From NCBI RefSeq assembly GCF_007004735.1, contig NZ_SSNL01000004.1:310001-374000 (forward strand): a stretch of DNA of 64,000 nucleotides, written 5' to 3'. A model generated the notes under the pieces. The model was given only the letters and a program-made list of their open reading frames with translations, was not told the origin of the DNA and made no database searches. Below are positions 25,856-35,033 of this stretch, piece by piece. Every line of letters starts with the position of its first letter. Within the stretch, counting starts at the first letter, position 1. The position numbers and the translations under genes are program-made. Origin of the DNA: Salinigranum halophilum (GTDB lineage Archaea > Halobacteriota > Halobacteria > Halobacteriales > Haloferacaceae).

Positions 25856-26104
25856 TCAGAACCGGTCGGTTCGGCTCGCGGCGACCCACGCGTTCGTGGG
25901 TGAACCGTCGGGGACGCGCGTGTGGCGGCCCTGAAGCGCGTCGACGCGGCCGGCGAACGACCACTTCTTGCCCTGCCAGGTCTCCTCGGTCTCGGCCGCC
26001 GCAGCCGCCGCAGCGACCGCTTGGTCGCGCATGTGCGCCGAGACGACGGCCGCGATGGCCGCCGCCTCGTCCTCACTGGCGTCGTCGGGAATCGAGAGCT
26101 CCAT
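25856..26104 (-). CDS. pccX: Small third subunit of haloarchaeal propionyl-CoA carboxylase (PccX-like)
   Basis: 82 residues. It has an acidic N-terminal segment ([33 protein letters not shown], with a long alanine-rich helix), a middle [17 protein letters not shown] and a tail [16 protein letters not shown]. It begins one base after the pccB stop. In Haloferax mediterranei a protein of this size, PccX, is an essential third subunit of propionyl-CoA carboxylase. Homology to acyl-CoA carboxylase epsilon subunits fits. Assignment rests on context, size and the WxGKxWxxAGRxDA pattern. Confidence 0.8.
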   Translation of the reverse strand: MELSIPDDASEDEAAAIAAVVSAHMRDQAVAAAAAAAETEETWQGKKWSFAGRVDALQGRHTRVPDGSPTNAWVAASRTDRF

Positions 26105-26105
26105 G

Positions 26106-27656
26106 TCAGATGGGGAGGTTGCCGTGTTTCTTCTCGGGCTGGTCGCCGCGCTTCGTCTTCAACATGGTGAGGTCGTCGACCAGTCGGGCCCTGGTCTCGG
26201 CCGGTTCGATGACGTCGTCGACGAAGCCTCGGTCGGCGGCGGTGTAGGGGTTGGCGAACTCCTCACGGTACTCGTCGATGAGTTCCTGCCGCCGGGCGTC
26301 GGGGTCGTCCGCGGCCTCCAGTTCGCTGCTGTAGAGGATGTTCACCGCGCCCTGCGGTCCCATGACCGCAATCTCGGACGTGGGCCACGCGTAGTTGACG
26401 TCGCCCCCGATGTGCTTCGAGGCCATGACGCAGTACGCGCCACCGTAGGCCTTGCGCGTGATGACCGTGAGCAGTGGAACCGTCGCCTCCGAGTAGGCGT
26501 ACAGTAGCTTCGCCCCGTGGCGGATGATGCCGCGGTGTTCCTGCTCGGTGCCGGGCATGTAGCCGGGGACGTCGACGAAGGTGAGGATGGGGATGTTGAA
26601 CGCGTCGCAAAAGCGGATGAACCGCGACCCCTTCATCGACGCGTCGACGGTGAGGGTGCCGGCGTTCGACCGCGGCTGGTTCGCCACCACGCCCACCGAA
26701 TGCCCGTCGAGGCGGCCGAACCCGACGACGATGTTGCGCGCCCACCCCTCGTGAATCTCGAAGAACGAGCCCTCGTCGACGACGCTGTCGATGACCTCGG
26801 TCATGTCGTAGGGCTTCTGGGGCTGGTCGGGGACGACGTCGGTGAGTTCGGTCGTCTCGCGCGCCGGGTCGTCCCACGGTTCGACCCGCGGGGGGTCTTC
26901 GACGTTGTTCTGCGGGAGGTACGACAGCAGCCGTCGGATGTTGTCGAGCGCCTCCTCCTCGCTCTTGAACGTCTTGTGCGCGACGCCCGTCTTCTGGGCG
27001 TGGGTCTTCGCGCCGCCGAGTTCCTCGAAACTGACCTCCTCGCCCGTGACCGTCTTGATGACGTCCGGGCCGGTGATGAACATGTGCGAGGTGTCCTGTA
27101 CCATGAAGATGAAGTCGGTGATGGCGGGTGAGTACACCGCGCCGCCGGCACACGGCCCCATGATGGACGAGACCTGCGGGACCACGCCGGAGGCCTGCTG
27201 GTTGCGGTGGAAGATGTCCGCGAAGCCGGCCAACGACTTCACGCCCTCTTGGATGCGCGCACCGGCGGAGTCGTTCAGGCCGATGATGGGCGCGCCGACC
27301 TCCATCGCCTTGTCCATCACCTTACAGATCTTCTGGGCCATCACCTCGCCGAGGGAGCCGCCGAAGACGGTGAAGTCGTGGGCGAAGACGAACACCGTCC
27401 GGCCGTCGACCTCGCCGTACCCCGTGACGACGCCGTCGCCGGGGAGTTTCTTCTCTTCCATCCCGAACTTCGACGTCCGGTGGGTCCGGAACTTGTCGAA
27501 CTCGTTGAACGTCCCGTCGTCGAGGAAGTAGTCGACCCGCTCGCGAGCGGTCATCTTCCCCTTGTCGTGCTGCTTGTCGATGCGGTCTTGGCCGCCGCCG
27601 AGCAGCGCACGCTCGCGTTTCTCGCGGAGTTCGTCGATCCGGTCCTCCATCGTCAT
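26106..27656 (-). CDS. pccB: Propionyl-CoA (acyl-CoA) carboxylase carboxyltransferase subunit
   Basis: 516 residues from the ATG at 27656 ([14 protein letters not shown]). Both crotonase-fold halves are present: [25 protein letters not shown] with [12 protein letters not shown] in the N-terminal half, and [29 protein letters not shown] with [16 protein letters not shown] in the C-terminal half. It transfers carboxyl from biotin on PccA to propionyl-CoA (or acetyl-CoA). It is coupled to pccX but pccA/birA lie 11.7 kb away on the other strand. An in-frame ATG at 27650 is an alternative. Confidence 0.94.
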   Translation of the reverse strand: MTMEDRIDELREKRERALLGGGQDRIDKQHDKGKMTARERVDYFLDDGTFNEFDKFRTHRTSKFGMEEKKLPGDGVVTGYGEVDGRTVFVFAHDFTVFGGSLGEVMAQKICKVMDKAMEVGAPIIGLNDSAGARIQEGVKSLAGFADIFHRNQQASGVVPQVSSIMGPCAGGAVYSPAITDFIFMVQDTSHMFITGPDVIKTVTGEEVSFEELGGAKTHAQKTGVAHKTFKSEEEALDNIRRLLSYLPQNNVEDPPRVEPWDDPARETTELTDVVPDQPQKPYDMTEVIDSVVDEGSFFEIHEGWARNIVVGFGRLDGHSVGVVANQPRSNAGTLTVDASMKGSRFIRFCDAFNIPILTFVDVPGYMPGTEQEHRGIIRHGAKLLYAYSEATVPLLTVITRKAYGGAYCVMASKHIGGDVNYAWPTSEIAVMGPQGAVNILYSSELEAADDPDARRQELIDEYREEFANPYTAADRGFVDDVIEPAETRARLVDDLTMLKTKRGDQPEKKHGNLPI

Positions 27657-27798
27657 GTCGGACCACCCAGTGTCATTGGGGGAACGTGAACGACGTGGAG
27701 CAAAAGGATTCCGGGATACGCAGGCCTCGTCCGAGGCGTCGACCCGGTCGGTCGCGGGTGGCGCCCGGAGCGCACCGGGAGCGAGGCGCTCGCGGGGG

Positions 27799-29211
27799 TC
27801 AGACGACTGACTTCGACGAGCGCAGTCCGGCGAACGCGACGGCACCGACGCCGACGGCCAGCGCGACGGTGGGCCAGAAGCCGACGCGGGCTTCGAGACC
27901 GAGCCCCGTCAGGAGCGTGAAGACGAGGAAGACGGGGAGTACGACCCCGACGGCGTAGAGCCACGGCGTCGCCAGCCGGGAGGCGACGTCGCCCGCACCC
28001 GCGCGGAACTCCTCGATGGCGTCTCGTCCCAGCACCCAGCCGACGAACAGGAGGAACGCCGCGAGGCCCGCCGTCAGGAACCGGTCGACGAGCGTCACGG
28101 CGAACAGCTGGAAGACGGTCGCGTCGAGCGCGTTGGCCGCGCCCGTGAGCGCGAACACGGCGAGCGAGGCGGCGACGGCGCGACGGCGGTCAAGGCCGAA
28201 CTCGTCGACCAGGAATGAGACGGGAATCTCCAGCATCGAGATGGACGAGGAGAGGGCGGCCAGCGCGACGACGCCGAAGAAGACTGCCGCGATGAGCGTC
28301 CCGGCGGGGAGGCGGGCGAACGCGCCCGCGATGGAGACGAACAGCGCGCCGGGGCCGGGCGAGCCGGGTTCGACGCCGAGCGAGAAGAGGAGGGGGAAGA
28401 CGACGAGGCCGGCGAGCACGCCGACGAGCGTGTTGAGGACGGCGATAGAGCCGGCGTCGAACGGGAGCGAGCGGTCCTCGCCCAGATAGGAGGCGTAGGT
28501 GATCATCGTCCCCGCGCCGAGCGAGAGGGTAAAGAGCGCCTGCCCTGCGGCCGGCCCGAGGATCGAGAAGAAGTTCTCCTCGACGGTGGCGAGGTCGAAC
28601 GAGAGATAGAAGGCGTAGCCGGCGGTCGCGTCGGGCTGGGTCGCCGCCCAGCCCGCGAGCGCGACGAGGAGGACGAAGATGGCGGGCATCATCACTGTCG
28701 TACTGAGTTCGATTCCCTTGCGCACCCCGCCGAGGACGATGGCGGCAGTGAGCCCGAGGAAGACGAGGTGGTACGCCACCGCGTCGACGCCAGTCGAAGC
28801 GGCGCCGAAGTACGCTCCCGGCTCCGTCGCGTACGGGAGCGGCCCGCCGGCGACCGCGAGCAGGCTCTCGACGAAGTAGCGGAGAATCCACCCACCGACG
28901 ACCGAGTAGAACGAGAGGAGGACGAGCGCCGTCACGACCGAGAACCCGCCGACGACCGCCCACCCCTTCGAGCCGGAGAGGTCACGGAGCGCCCCGACGG
29001 GGTTCCGCTTCGCGCGTCGGCCGATGACGAACTCGCCCACGAGTCCGGGAACGCCGACGGCGAGGATGACGAGCAGGTACACGAGCAGGAAGGCGCTGCC
29101 GCCGTTCTCCGCCGTCACCCACGGGAACCGCCAGATGTTTCCGAGGCCGACGGCACTCCCGACGGCCGCGAGGATGAACCCGATTCGGGTTGCCCACGTC
29201 TCACGTGTCAT
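27799..29211 (-). CDS. Sodium-dependent transporter of the NSS/SNF family
   Basis: 470 residues with about 11-12 membrane segments. It starts [30 protein letters not shown], the Na1/substrate-site helix of LeuT-type transporters. The unwound TM6 region [15 protein letters not shown] and the later TM8 serine pair [10 protein letters not shown] are present. NSS members import amino acids or related solutes with Na+. The substrate is unknown. A second NSS gene lies 0.9 kb further on (30117-31448). The two share only family-level similarity, so they are not a recent duplication. Confidence 0.92.
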   Translation of the reverse strand: MTRETWATRIGFILAAVGSAVGLGNIWRFPWVTAENGGSAFLLVYLLVILAVGVPGLVGEFVIGRRAKRNPVGALRDLSGSKGWAVVGGFSVVTALVLLSFYSVVGGWILRYFVESLLAVAGGPLPYATEPGAYFGAASTGVDAVAYHLVFLGLTAAIVLGGVRKGIELSTTVMMPAIFVLLVALAGWAATQPDATAGYAFYLSFDLATVEENFFSILGPAAGQALFTLSLGAGTMITYASYLGEDRSLPFDAGSIAVLNTLVGVLAGLVVFPLLFSLGVEPGSPGPGALFVSIAGAFARLPAGTLIAAVFFGVVALAALSSSISMLEIPVSFLVDEFGLDRRRAVAASLAVFALTGAANALDATVFQLFAVTLVDRFLTAGLAAFLLFVGWVLGRDAIEEFRAGAGDVASRLATPWLYAVGVVLPVFLVFTLLTGLGLEARVGFWPTVALAVGVGAVAFAGLRSSKSVV

Positions 29212-29518
29212 TACCTCACGGTGGCCGAAGCGCGCTCAAATGGGTTACGAACCGAGAATCCCTCACCTGCCGAAGATAACGGTTTTCGGTCGGCGAATCG
29301 GGTTTATTGCTGACGCACGGACGGCGAAAACTCGAACACGCTGATGAATCGACACCTGCCGGCAGACAGCCGACTCCCCGCTCTCTCCGCTGGGCGTCTC
29401 GGGTCCCTCGAGAGCCGAGCCGACTCGGGTGCCGACATCCGCTGTGGTCGGCAGGCGTGTTCCATCCAGCAGAGACGGCGGACGGTCCGACCGGCTGCGT
29501 GTCGAAGCGACCGGTGCG
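29212..29518. other. Intergenic stretch between an NSS transporter and an ester cyclase gene
   Basis: 307 bases without a convincing gene. AATAAAC and GTTATC on the minus strand at about 29270-29310 are candidate promoter elements of the transporter gene, implying a leader of several tens of bases. A GTTTATTG on the plus strand at about 29300 precedes a short arginine-rich frame that overlaps the next gene antisense and is not called. Confidence 0.4.
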
Positions 29519-29941
29519 TCACTCCTCGAGGAAGCCGAGCTGCTCGGCGATCTCCCGAGGGTCGTAGTACATCCGTTCTTCCTGCACCTTGCCGTCCGCG
29601 ATGACGAACTTCGACATCCCCCTGTGCTCGAACGTTCGGCCGGTTGGGGGGAGACCGTTGAACTCCCCTTCGTGCGTGCCGCTTCCCGTCCACTCGGTCA
29701 TGACCATCTCTGCGTCTTCGAGTGCGGCCTCGACGGTAATCGTGAAGTCGGGGAACGCGGTCCGAAGTTCACGGACGTATGCTTCGAAGGCGTCTCGTCC
29801 GTGCACTTCACCGCCGGGGGCGCTTGGCTCGTAGGCCACGAACGAGTCGGAGACCGAGTCTATCTTCGAGTACTCACCGTGCCATAGTGCCAGGTAGTCA
29901 CTCATGGGCTGTTCGTGTCTGGTCAAGGCGGTTGCTTCCAT
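29519..29941 (-). CDS. SnoaL-like ester cyclase / NTF2-fold protein
   Basis: 140 residues from the ATG at 29941 (MEATALTRHEQ); a later ATG at 29905 would give 128. The SnoaL fold signatures are YEPSAPGGEVHGRDAFEAYVRELRTAFPDF and the repeated beta segments VMTEWTGSGTHEGEFNGLPPTGRTFEHRG. A GTTTATATG TATA-like box about 28 bases upstream supports the 29941 start. Members of this fold act as cyclases, isomerases or simply ligand-binding proteins; no reaction can be assigned. It sits alone between two NSS transporters. Confidence 0.75.
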   Translation of the reverse strand: MEATALTRHEQPMSDYLALWHGEYSKIDSVSDSFVAYEPSAPGGEVHGRDAFEAYVRELRTAFPDFTITVEAALEDAEMVMTEWTGSGTHEGEFNGLPPTGRTFEHRGMSKFVIADGKVQEERMYYDPREIAEQLGFLEE

Positions 29942-30116
29942 ACGCGGTAACAGATGTGTCCACGTGTCATATAAACAACGTGTGAATCTCGGGAAGTGAT
30001 AATCACGGTGCTCGGTGGGCGGCCACGATGCGGACGCTGTACTCGGGACGACCGCCGAGAGGTGTCGCGTACGGAGAGGCGACCACTCGTTTCACGCGAC
30101 AGCGATGCCCTGGTGG

Positions 30117-31448
30117 TCAGATCGGCGGGACGATAGCGCCGCCGAGGAACAGCGTCTGGAGCCCGAGCGCGAGCGTGCCGAGGACGGCCACGAACACGAC
30201 GACGCGGACCGTCCAGAGCCAGACCGTGCCGACGCCGACGGCGAGACGGGAGCCGCGGAGGAGTTCCGTGGTCGCCTCCCGACCGAACTGCCAGCCGACG
30301 AAGAGCAGGATGCAGAGGACCGACAGCGGGAGCAGGAGCTGGTACGCGAGCGTGTCGAACCAGCCGAGCCACGCAGTCGACAGCGCCGACGGGACGCCGA
30401 GCAGGAAGATGGAACCGCCGAGCGCGCCGGCGGCGGGAACGCGCGAGACGGCCGTGTTGTCGACGACGTACGAGACGACGACTTCGAGCAGGCTGATGGC
30501 CGACGAGAGCGCGGCGATGAGCACGACGACGAAGAAGGTGGCACCGAGGAGGCGGCCGGCCGGGAGGGTGGCGAACGCGCCGGCGACGGAGATGAACACC
30601 GCGCCGGGACCGCTCGTGTTGGGGTCGACCCCCTGGGCGAACAGCAGCGGGAAGACGACGAGGCCGGCGAGCACGCCGACGAGCGTGTTGAGCGCGACGA
30701 TAGAGCCCGCGTCGGCGACGAGCGAGTCCTCGCCGTCGACGTAGGAGGCGTACGTGACCATCGCGCCCATCCCGAGCGACAGCGAGAAGAACGCCTGCCC
30801 CACCGCGAACGGGACGATCTCCGCGAGGTTCGCACGCAGCGTCCCGAAGTCGGGCGAGAGGAAGTACGCGTAGCCGGCGCTCGCGCCGTCGAGGGTGAAC
30901 GCGTAGGCGGCGAGACCGACGAGGATGACGAGCACCGAGGGGACCATCACCTTCGTCGCGCGCTCGATGCCGTTCTCGACGCCGAAGGCGACGACGCCGA
31001 CGACGAGCGTCATGAAGACGGCGTGGGCGACGAGCGCGTCGGTGCCGGCGGAGACCGTCGAGAAGAAGCCGGCGGCGTCGCCGAAGTAGCCGCCGGTCGG
31101 CGACGCGACGATGTAGCGGATGACCCAGCCGCCGACGACCGAGTAGTACGAGAGGATCCAGAAGCCGATGAACAGGCCGAGCGCGCCGACGAGCTTCCAG
31201 CGGCGGCCGCCGAGCGAGCCGAACGCGTCGATGGTGTTCTGTTTCGCCCGCCGGCCGACGACGAACTCGGCGAGGATGGCAGGTAGTCCGATTCCCACGG
31301 CGGCAGCGAGGTAGACGACGAGGAACGACGCCCCGCCGAACTCGCCCGTCTTGAAGGGGAACTGCCAGATGTTTCCGAGGCCGACGGCGCTCCCGACGGC
31401 CGCGAGGACGAACCCGACCCGCGACGCCCACGTCTCACGTTCTGTCAT
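30117..31448 (-). CDS. Sodium-dependent transporter of the NSS/SNF family (second copy)
   Basis: 443 residues, starting [31 protein letters not shown], with the conserved LeuT-type TM1 Na+ site. The TM6 stretch GMGAMVTYASYVDGE and TM8 ALSSAISLLEVVV are present. The ATG at 31448 is chosen; a longer frame to 31532 adds a poorly matching lysine-rich extension. It is 27 residues shorter than the copy at 27799 and lacks its C-terminal segment. Substrate unknown, probably an amino acid or compatible solute. Confidence 0.91.
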   Translation of the reverse strand: MTERETWASRVGFVLAAVGSAVGLGNIWQFPFKTGEFGGASFLVVYLAAAVGIGLPAILAEFVVGRRAKQNTIDAFGSLGGRRWKLVGALGLFIGFWILSYYSVVGGWVIRYIVASPTGGYFGDAAGFFSTVSAGTDALVAHAVFMTLVVGVVAFGVENGIERATKVMVPSVLVILVGLAAYAFTLDGASAGYAYFLSPDFGTLRANLAEIVPFAVGQAFFSLSLGMGAMVTYASYVDGEDSLVADAGSIVALNTLVGVLAGLVVFPLLFAQGVDPNTSGPGAVFISVAGAFATLPAGRLLGATFFVVVLIAALSSAISLLEVVVSYVVDNTAVSRVPAAGALGGSIFLLGVPSALSTAWLGWFDTLAYQLLLPLSVLCILLFVGWQFGREATTELLRGSRLAVGVGTVWLWTVRVVVFVAVLGTLALGLQTLFLGGAIVPPI

Positions 31449-31610
31449 GAGTCGCGATAGGAGTAGTGGGCCTGATAAGCGCGATGGATTCGACGTGTGT
31501 TTCTCTGTAACTATCAGAATGATTTTCCGCACGAAAGTGCCGCGCGGTACCGCACGACACGAGAAGTGTGGGCGACCGTCGCGGTCGACGGCGACGACCC
31601 GACCGGGTGC

Positions 31611-31871
31611 TCAGGCGGTAGTGACGGCGTCGCCGTCGCGGACGACCAGCCCGTACTCCGCGAGGGTCTGGAGGATGCTGAACAGCGAGAGTTTGGGGAG
31701 GCCGAGCGCCGCGCCGAGTTCGTCGACGGTCGTCGTGCCCCGGACGAGGAGGTAGAGGTAGACGAGCTTCGCCTGCGGTGAACTGACCGTCTCGGGGAGT
31801 GCCATCGGCTCGGCTGTCGGGTAGTCGGGCTGTGGTTCGTCGCCGGGGTCGAGGTGGTGTGACGCCATCAT
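31611..31871 (-). CDS. Small winged-helix (TrmB-like) DNA-binding protein
   Basis: 86 residues, starting MMASHHLDPGD. The C-terminal two thirds form a winged-helix domain: SPQAKLVYLYLLVRGTTTVDELGAALGLPKLSLFSILQTLAEYGLVVRDGD. This is similar to the TrmB DNA-binding part, but without a sugar-binding domain. It probably regulates a neighbouring gene such as the NSS transporter at 30117, which it precedes in the same direction. A TTTTTATT box lies about 25 bases upstream, supporting this start. Confidence 0.72.
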   Translation of the reverse strand: MMASHHLDPGDEPQPDYPTAEPMALPETVSSPQAKLVYLYLLVRGTTTVDELGAALGLPKLSLFSILQTLAEYGLVVRDGDAVTTA

Positions 31872-31975
31872 GAGCGGATGTGACGTCCGACAGGTGAATA
31901 AAAAGCTATCGTCGTTCCCAGTTCCAGGGAAACACGTCGTTCGAATGACATTCCTCGGAGACGGGACGCGCGTCG

Positions 31976-32935
31976 CTACGGCGTGATGACGAGCTTGCCG
32001 AAGAACGACTCCGCCATCACGTCGACCTGTGCGTCGGCGGCCTCGTCGAGGTCGTACGTCCGTGCGACCTCGATGGCGAGGTCGCCCTCGCCCATGAGAT
32101 AAGCGACACGCGCGAGCGGCTCCGCCAGTCGCGGCGTGTTGAACATACTCATGAACTGGTAGGAGACGTCTTTGCTGCGGGCGACGCCGTCGTTCGAGAA
32201 GCCGACTGCGGGGTCGTTCTCGCCGATACCGACCACCCGCGCGCCCGTCGCGGCGACGTCGGCGTCGAACTGGAGGTAGTCGTCGAGGCGGTGGTCGAGA
32301 ACGACGTCGACGCCGCCCGTCTCGTCGACGACGCGGTCCGCCAGGTCCTCGCTCGCGTAGTCGAAGACGGCGTCCGCGCCCAGCGCTTCGAGGCGGTCGT
32401 GGTACGTCGGTGCGGCCGTCGTGACGACGTGGGCACCGGTCGCCGCGGCGAGCTGGACGGCGGCGTGACCGACACCGCCCGACCCGCCGTGGACGAGGAC
32501 GGACTCGGCGGGTTCGAGCCCTGCGTGGTCGACGAGGGCCCGCCACGCGGTGACGGCGGCGACGCCCGCACCGCCGGCGGCGACGGGGTCGACGCTCTCG
32601 GGGAGGTGTGCGAGGCGGTCCTCGGGGACGGCGGCGTACTCGGCGTACGCGCCGAGGTGGTTCATGCTCAGCCCGGTGCCGACCACGCGGTCGCCAACGG
32701 CGTAGTCGTCGACGTACTCCGACACCGCGACCACCTCGCCGGCGACGTCGACGCCGGGAATCATGGGCAGCTGGAACGGTTCGTACGCACCCTCGCGGAA
32801 GTAGGTGTCGACGGGGTTGACGCCAGCCCCGGCGACCTCGACGACGACGTCGTGGCCGGTCGCCTTCGGTCTGTCGACCTCGTCTACCTGGAGCACCGAT
32901 TCGTCGCCGTACTCGTGGAAGCGCACAGCCTGCAT
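31976..32935 (-). CDS. NADPH:quinone oxidoreductase (MDR superfamily)
   Basis: 319 residues, starting MQAVRFHEYGDESVLQVDEVDRP. MDR features: the GroES-like fold with VAGAGVNPVDTYFREGAY and PMIPGVDVAGEVVAV, and the Rossmann motif VLVHGGSGGVGHAAVQLA. It lacks the structural-zinc cysteines, as is usual for quinone oxidoreductases. It likely reduces quinones or alpha,beta-unsaturated carbonyls with NADPH. Single gene between two other minus-strand genes. Confidence 0.88.
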   Translation of the reverse strand: MQAVRFHEYGDESVLQVDEVDRPKATGHDVVVEVAGAGVNPVDTYFREGAYEPFQLPMIPGVDVAGEVVAVSEYVDDYAVGDRVVGTGLSMNHLGAYAEYAAVPEDRLAHLPESVDPVAAGGAGVAAVTAWRALVDHAGLEPAESVLVHGGSGGVGHAAVQLAAATGAHVVTTAAPTYHDRLEALGADAVFDYASEDLADRVVDETGGVDVVLDHRLDDYLQFDADVAATGARVVGIGENDPAVGFSNDGVARSKDVSYQFMSMFNTPRLAEPLARVAYLMGEGDLAIEVARTYDLDEAADAQVDVMAESFFGKLVITP

Positions 32936-33163
32936 ACTCGGACGACACGGGTGGAACGGCGATAAAACCGTGAGAAGCGGAAAGCACGTTGTCGAAGGAC
33001 CTCACTCCACCGGGTGCCGGGTCACGGAAAAACGAGGAGCGCCCAGGGGGGAGAGACGGCTGGGTCAGTCCTCGCGCGATATTTATCACTGACTGACATC
33101 AATGTACCGGATGTTATCGCCGAAAATCGTCTCGAAGGAGTACGGCTCACGGCCCGTCACCGC

Positions 33164-34507
33164 TCACTCCTCGACGAGTTCGTCCTCCAGCGGGTGGGCG
33201 TTGGGGTTCTCCACCCGCCTGGAGATGTCGAGGAAGTAGTGTTTGAGGACGTCCCGCCCGATGAGGAGCGGGTGTGACATGTGGCTCCTGTCGACGATGT
33301 TTGCGGCGACGGTGTGTTGAGTGCCGCCGATACCGACCACGAGGTCGACGACGGGGCGGGACTGGCTCTTGTCCGCGCTGCCGCTTCGGACCGTCGAGAC
33401 GGTGTGGATCGGACCGGCACCGATGTCGGCCGCGAGGCTGAGGTCGATGCTCGTCCGCGCGGCCCCGGAGTCGGCCTTGCCGACGACCGTCTGGGTCCCC
33501 GCGGTGCCGGAGACGACGACGCGCTCCGTGAGGCCGATGATAGGCGGTTCCTCGAACGTCCTCGGTTCGGGCCGCGGCATGCACGTGGGCGGGGAGTCGT
33601 CGAGCGTCGCGGCGAGGTCCTCGACACGGTCGGGGTCGACCTCGACCCCCAGTCGCCGGAGGGCGAGCGCCGCGATGTGCGGGGCTGGACTGATACCCGT
33701 CGCCCGATAGAAGCCGCGGAAGCCGGCCGTCGGGTTCACCTCGAGGACGACCCAGCCGTCGTCGCCCTCGATGAGGTCGACGCCGGCGTAGTCGAGGCCG
33801 ACGACAGCGGACGCCTCGCGGGCGATTTCGACCGCTTCCGGGGGGAGGCGGTCGCTGGCGTCTTCCACCGCGCCGCCGAGGTGGACGTTGGTCCGCCAAT
33901 CCTCGCCGGCGGCGTAGCGGAACATCGCGCCGACCACCTGGTCGCCGACGACGTACACCCGCGCGTCCCGCGGCCGCTCTCGGTCGCCGACGAGTTCCTG
34001 GAGGAACGCGCGGCGCTTGCCGACCTTGGCGGTGAGGACGTCGTCGGTCTCGACCTTCCACGCGCCGCCGCCGTGAGTGCCGATAGCGGTCTTGTAGACG
34101 GCCTCGGGTCCGAACTCCCGCCGGTGAGCGTTGAGCGTCGACCCGCTGAGCGCCAACAGCGTCTTCGGGACGGGCACGCCCTCACGCGCCAGCAACGACG
34201 CCGTCGCCATCTTGTGTGCGGCCACCGCCGTCGTCTCGGGGGCGTTGAGCATGGGTCGGTGTGCGGCCACCGTCCGGGCGATACCGAGTTCCTCGGTCGG
34301 CTGGTCGGTGTTCGAGAGGAGCAGGCGGTTGACGACGATGTCGACGGCGGGTTCGAGTTCGAGGGTGTCGCCGTCGATGCGGACGACGGTGTTCTCCTCG
34401 CGGAGCCACGCGGTGTCGTGGCCGAGCGCCTCGACGGCGTTGAGAATCGCCTTCGACTCCTTGCTGTCGTGGAGCGCGAGCACGCCGACGCGGGGTGGTG
34501 ATGTCAT
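33164..34507 (-). CDS. RimK-type ATP-grasp ligase fused to a retropepsin-like aspartic protease domain
   Basis: 447 residues from the ATG at 34507. The N-terminal half (about residues 1-290) is an ATP-grasp ligase of the RimK type: MATASLLAREGVPVPKT, GTHGGGAWKVE and VGLDYAGVDLIEGDDGWVVLEVNPTAGFRG. A linker rich in Pro follows. The C-terminal part (about 320-447) matches the RimB-like putative zinc/aspartyl protease domain: RVVVSGTAGTQTVVGKADSGAARTSID, with DSG in place of the usual DTG, and PLLIGRDVLKHYFLD. Ligases of this family add glutamate or other residues to a protein; the fused protease domain may reverse or trim the modification. The fusion is the notable feature. Confidence 0.82.
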   Translation of the reverse strand: MTSPPRVGVLALHDSKESKAILNAVEALGHDTAWLREENTVVRIDGDTLELEPAVDIVVNRLLLSNTDQPTEELGIARTVAAHRPMLNAPETTAVAAHKMATASLLAREGVPVPKTLLALSGSTLNAHRREFGPEAVYKTAIGTHGGGAWKVETDDVLTAKVGKRRAFLQELVGDRERPRDARVYVVGDQVVGAMFRYAAGEDWRTNVHLGGAVEDASDRLPPEAVEIAREASAVVGLDYAGVDLIEGDDGWVVLEVNPTAGFRGFYRATGISPAPHIAALALRRLGVEVDPDRVEDLAATLDDSPPTCMPRPEPRTFEEPPIIGLTERVVVSGTAGTQTVVGKADSGAARTSIDLSLAADIGAGPIHTVSTVRSGSADKSQSRPVVDLVVGIGGTQHTVAANIVDRSHMSHPLLIGRDVLKHYFLDISRRVENPNAHPLEDELVEE

Positions 34508-34603
34508 GTGCAAGTCATGAACGCGGGGGGACGAAAGCGTAGCGCCGCGGCAGGGACGTGGTCGGTGAAAACGTCTTTGTCCTCGGGGGAGGTGGATGGG
34601 GAC

Positions 34604-34885
34604 ATGAGTCTACGTCGCTGGGGGATGTTGTGTTTCGGTGTCGGGGTGTTCGTCGCGAGCGTCGCGGGCGTCGCGACGGGGGTGACGCTCGGCTGTACCG
34701 ACGTCGCGTGTGACGGCCCCACGACGCTGGCGCTGCGGGGCGTCTCGCTCGCTGGCGTCACGGTGTTCGACGGCTGTAACACCTGTCAACTGAACCCGGC
34801 CGTCGTCGTCGGGGCGGCGCTCTCGCTTCTGGGTGTGGTCGTCGGGGGCATCGGCGTCGTCGGCGAGATGCGGGCCGCCGAGTGA
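34604..34885 (+). CDS. Small membrane protein of unknown function
   Basis: 93 residues. Two hydrophobic segments, MLCFGVGVFVASVAGVATGVTL near the N-terminus and AVVVGAALSLLGVVVGGIGVVG near the C-terminus, flank a loop with four cysteines (CTDVAC and CNTC). The cysteines might form disulfides or bind metal outside the membrane. No family recognised. It is divergent from the ATP-grasp fusion gene and 149 bases before sucC. Confidence 0.55.
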   Translation: MSLRRWGMLCFGVGVFVASVAGVATGVTLGCTDVACDGPTTLALRGVSLAGVTVFDGCNTCQLNPAVVVGAALSLLGVVVGGIGVVGEMRAAE

Positions 34886-35002
34886 CGGAACCGAGTCCGC
34901 CGAACCGCGTCGCCTCGGATACCGAGACGGTCGGGGCGACAACACAATCCGTCTTCGAGTAAACCCTCGTCCCAGAGGTCACACTCGCCCGAATCGACGG
35001 GA

Positions 35003-35008
35003 TTTAAG
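35003..35008 (+). promoter_or_regulatory. TATA-like element of the sucCD operon
   Basis: TTTAAG at about 35003-35008 lies roughly 28 bases before the sucC ATG at 35034, giving a leaderless transcript for the operon. Confidence 0.5.
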
Positions 35009-35033
35009 CGTCGTCATCTCCCGGTCACACACG

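Noticed and set aside
29344-29604. Plus-strand 86-residue frame preceded by GTTTATTG
   Set aside because: Arginine-rich and antisense over the SnoaL-like gene; the TATA-like sequence alone is not enough.
30015-31286. Plus-strand 423-residue frame
   Set aside because: Antisense shadow of an NSS transporter, extremely Asp/Glu/Arg-rich without motifs.
33102-33240. Short plus-strand frame after a GATATTTATC box
   Set aside because: About 45 residues, Ser-rich, overlaps the 3' end of the ATP-grasp fusion gene and the TATA spacing (about 20 bases) is short; no support beyond the box.
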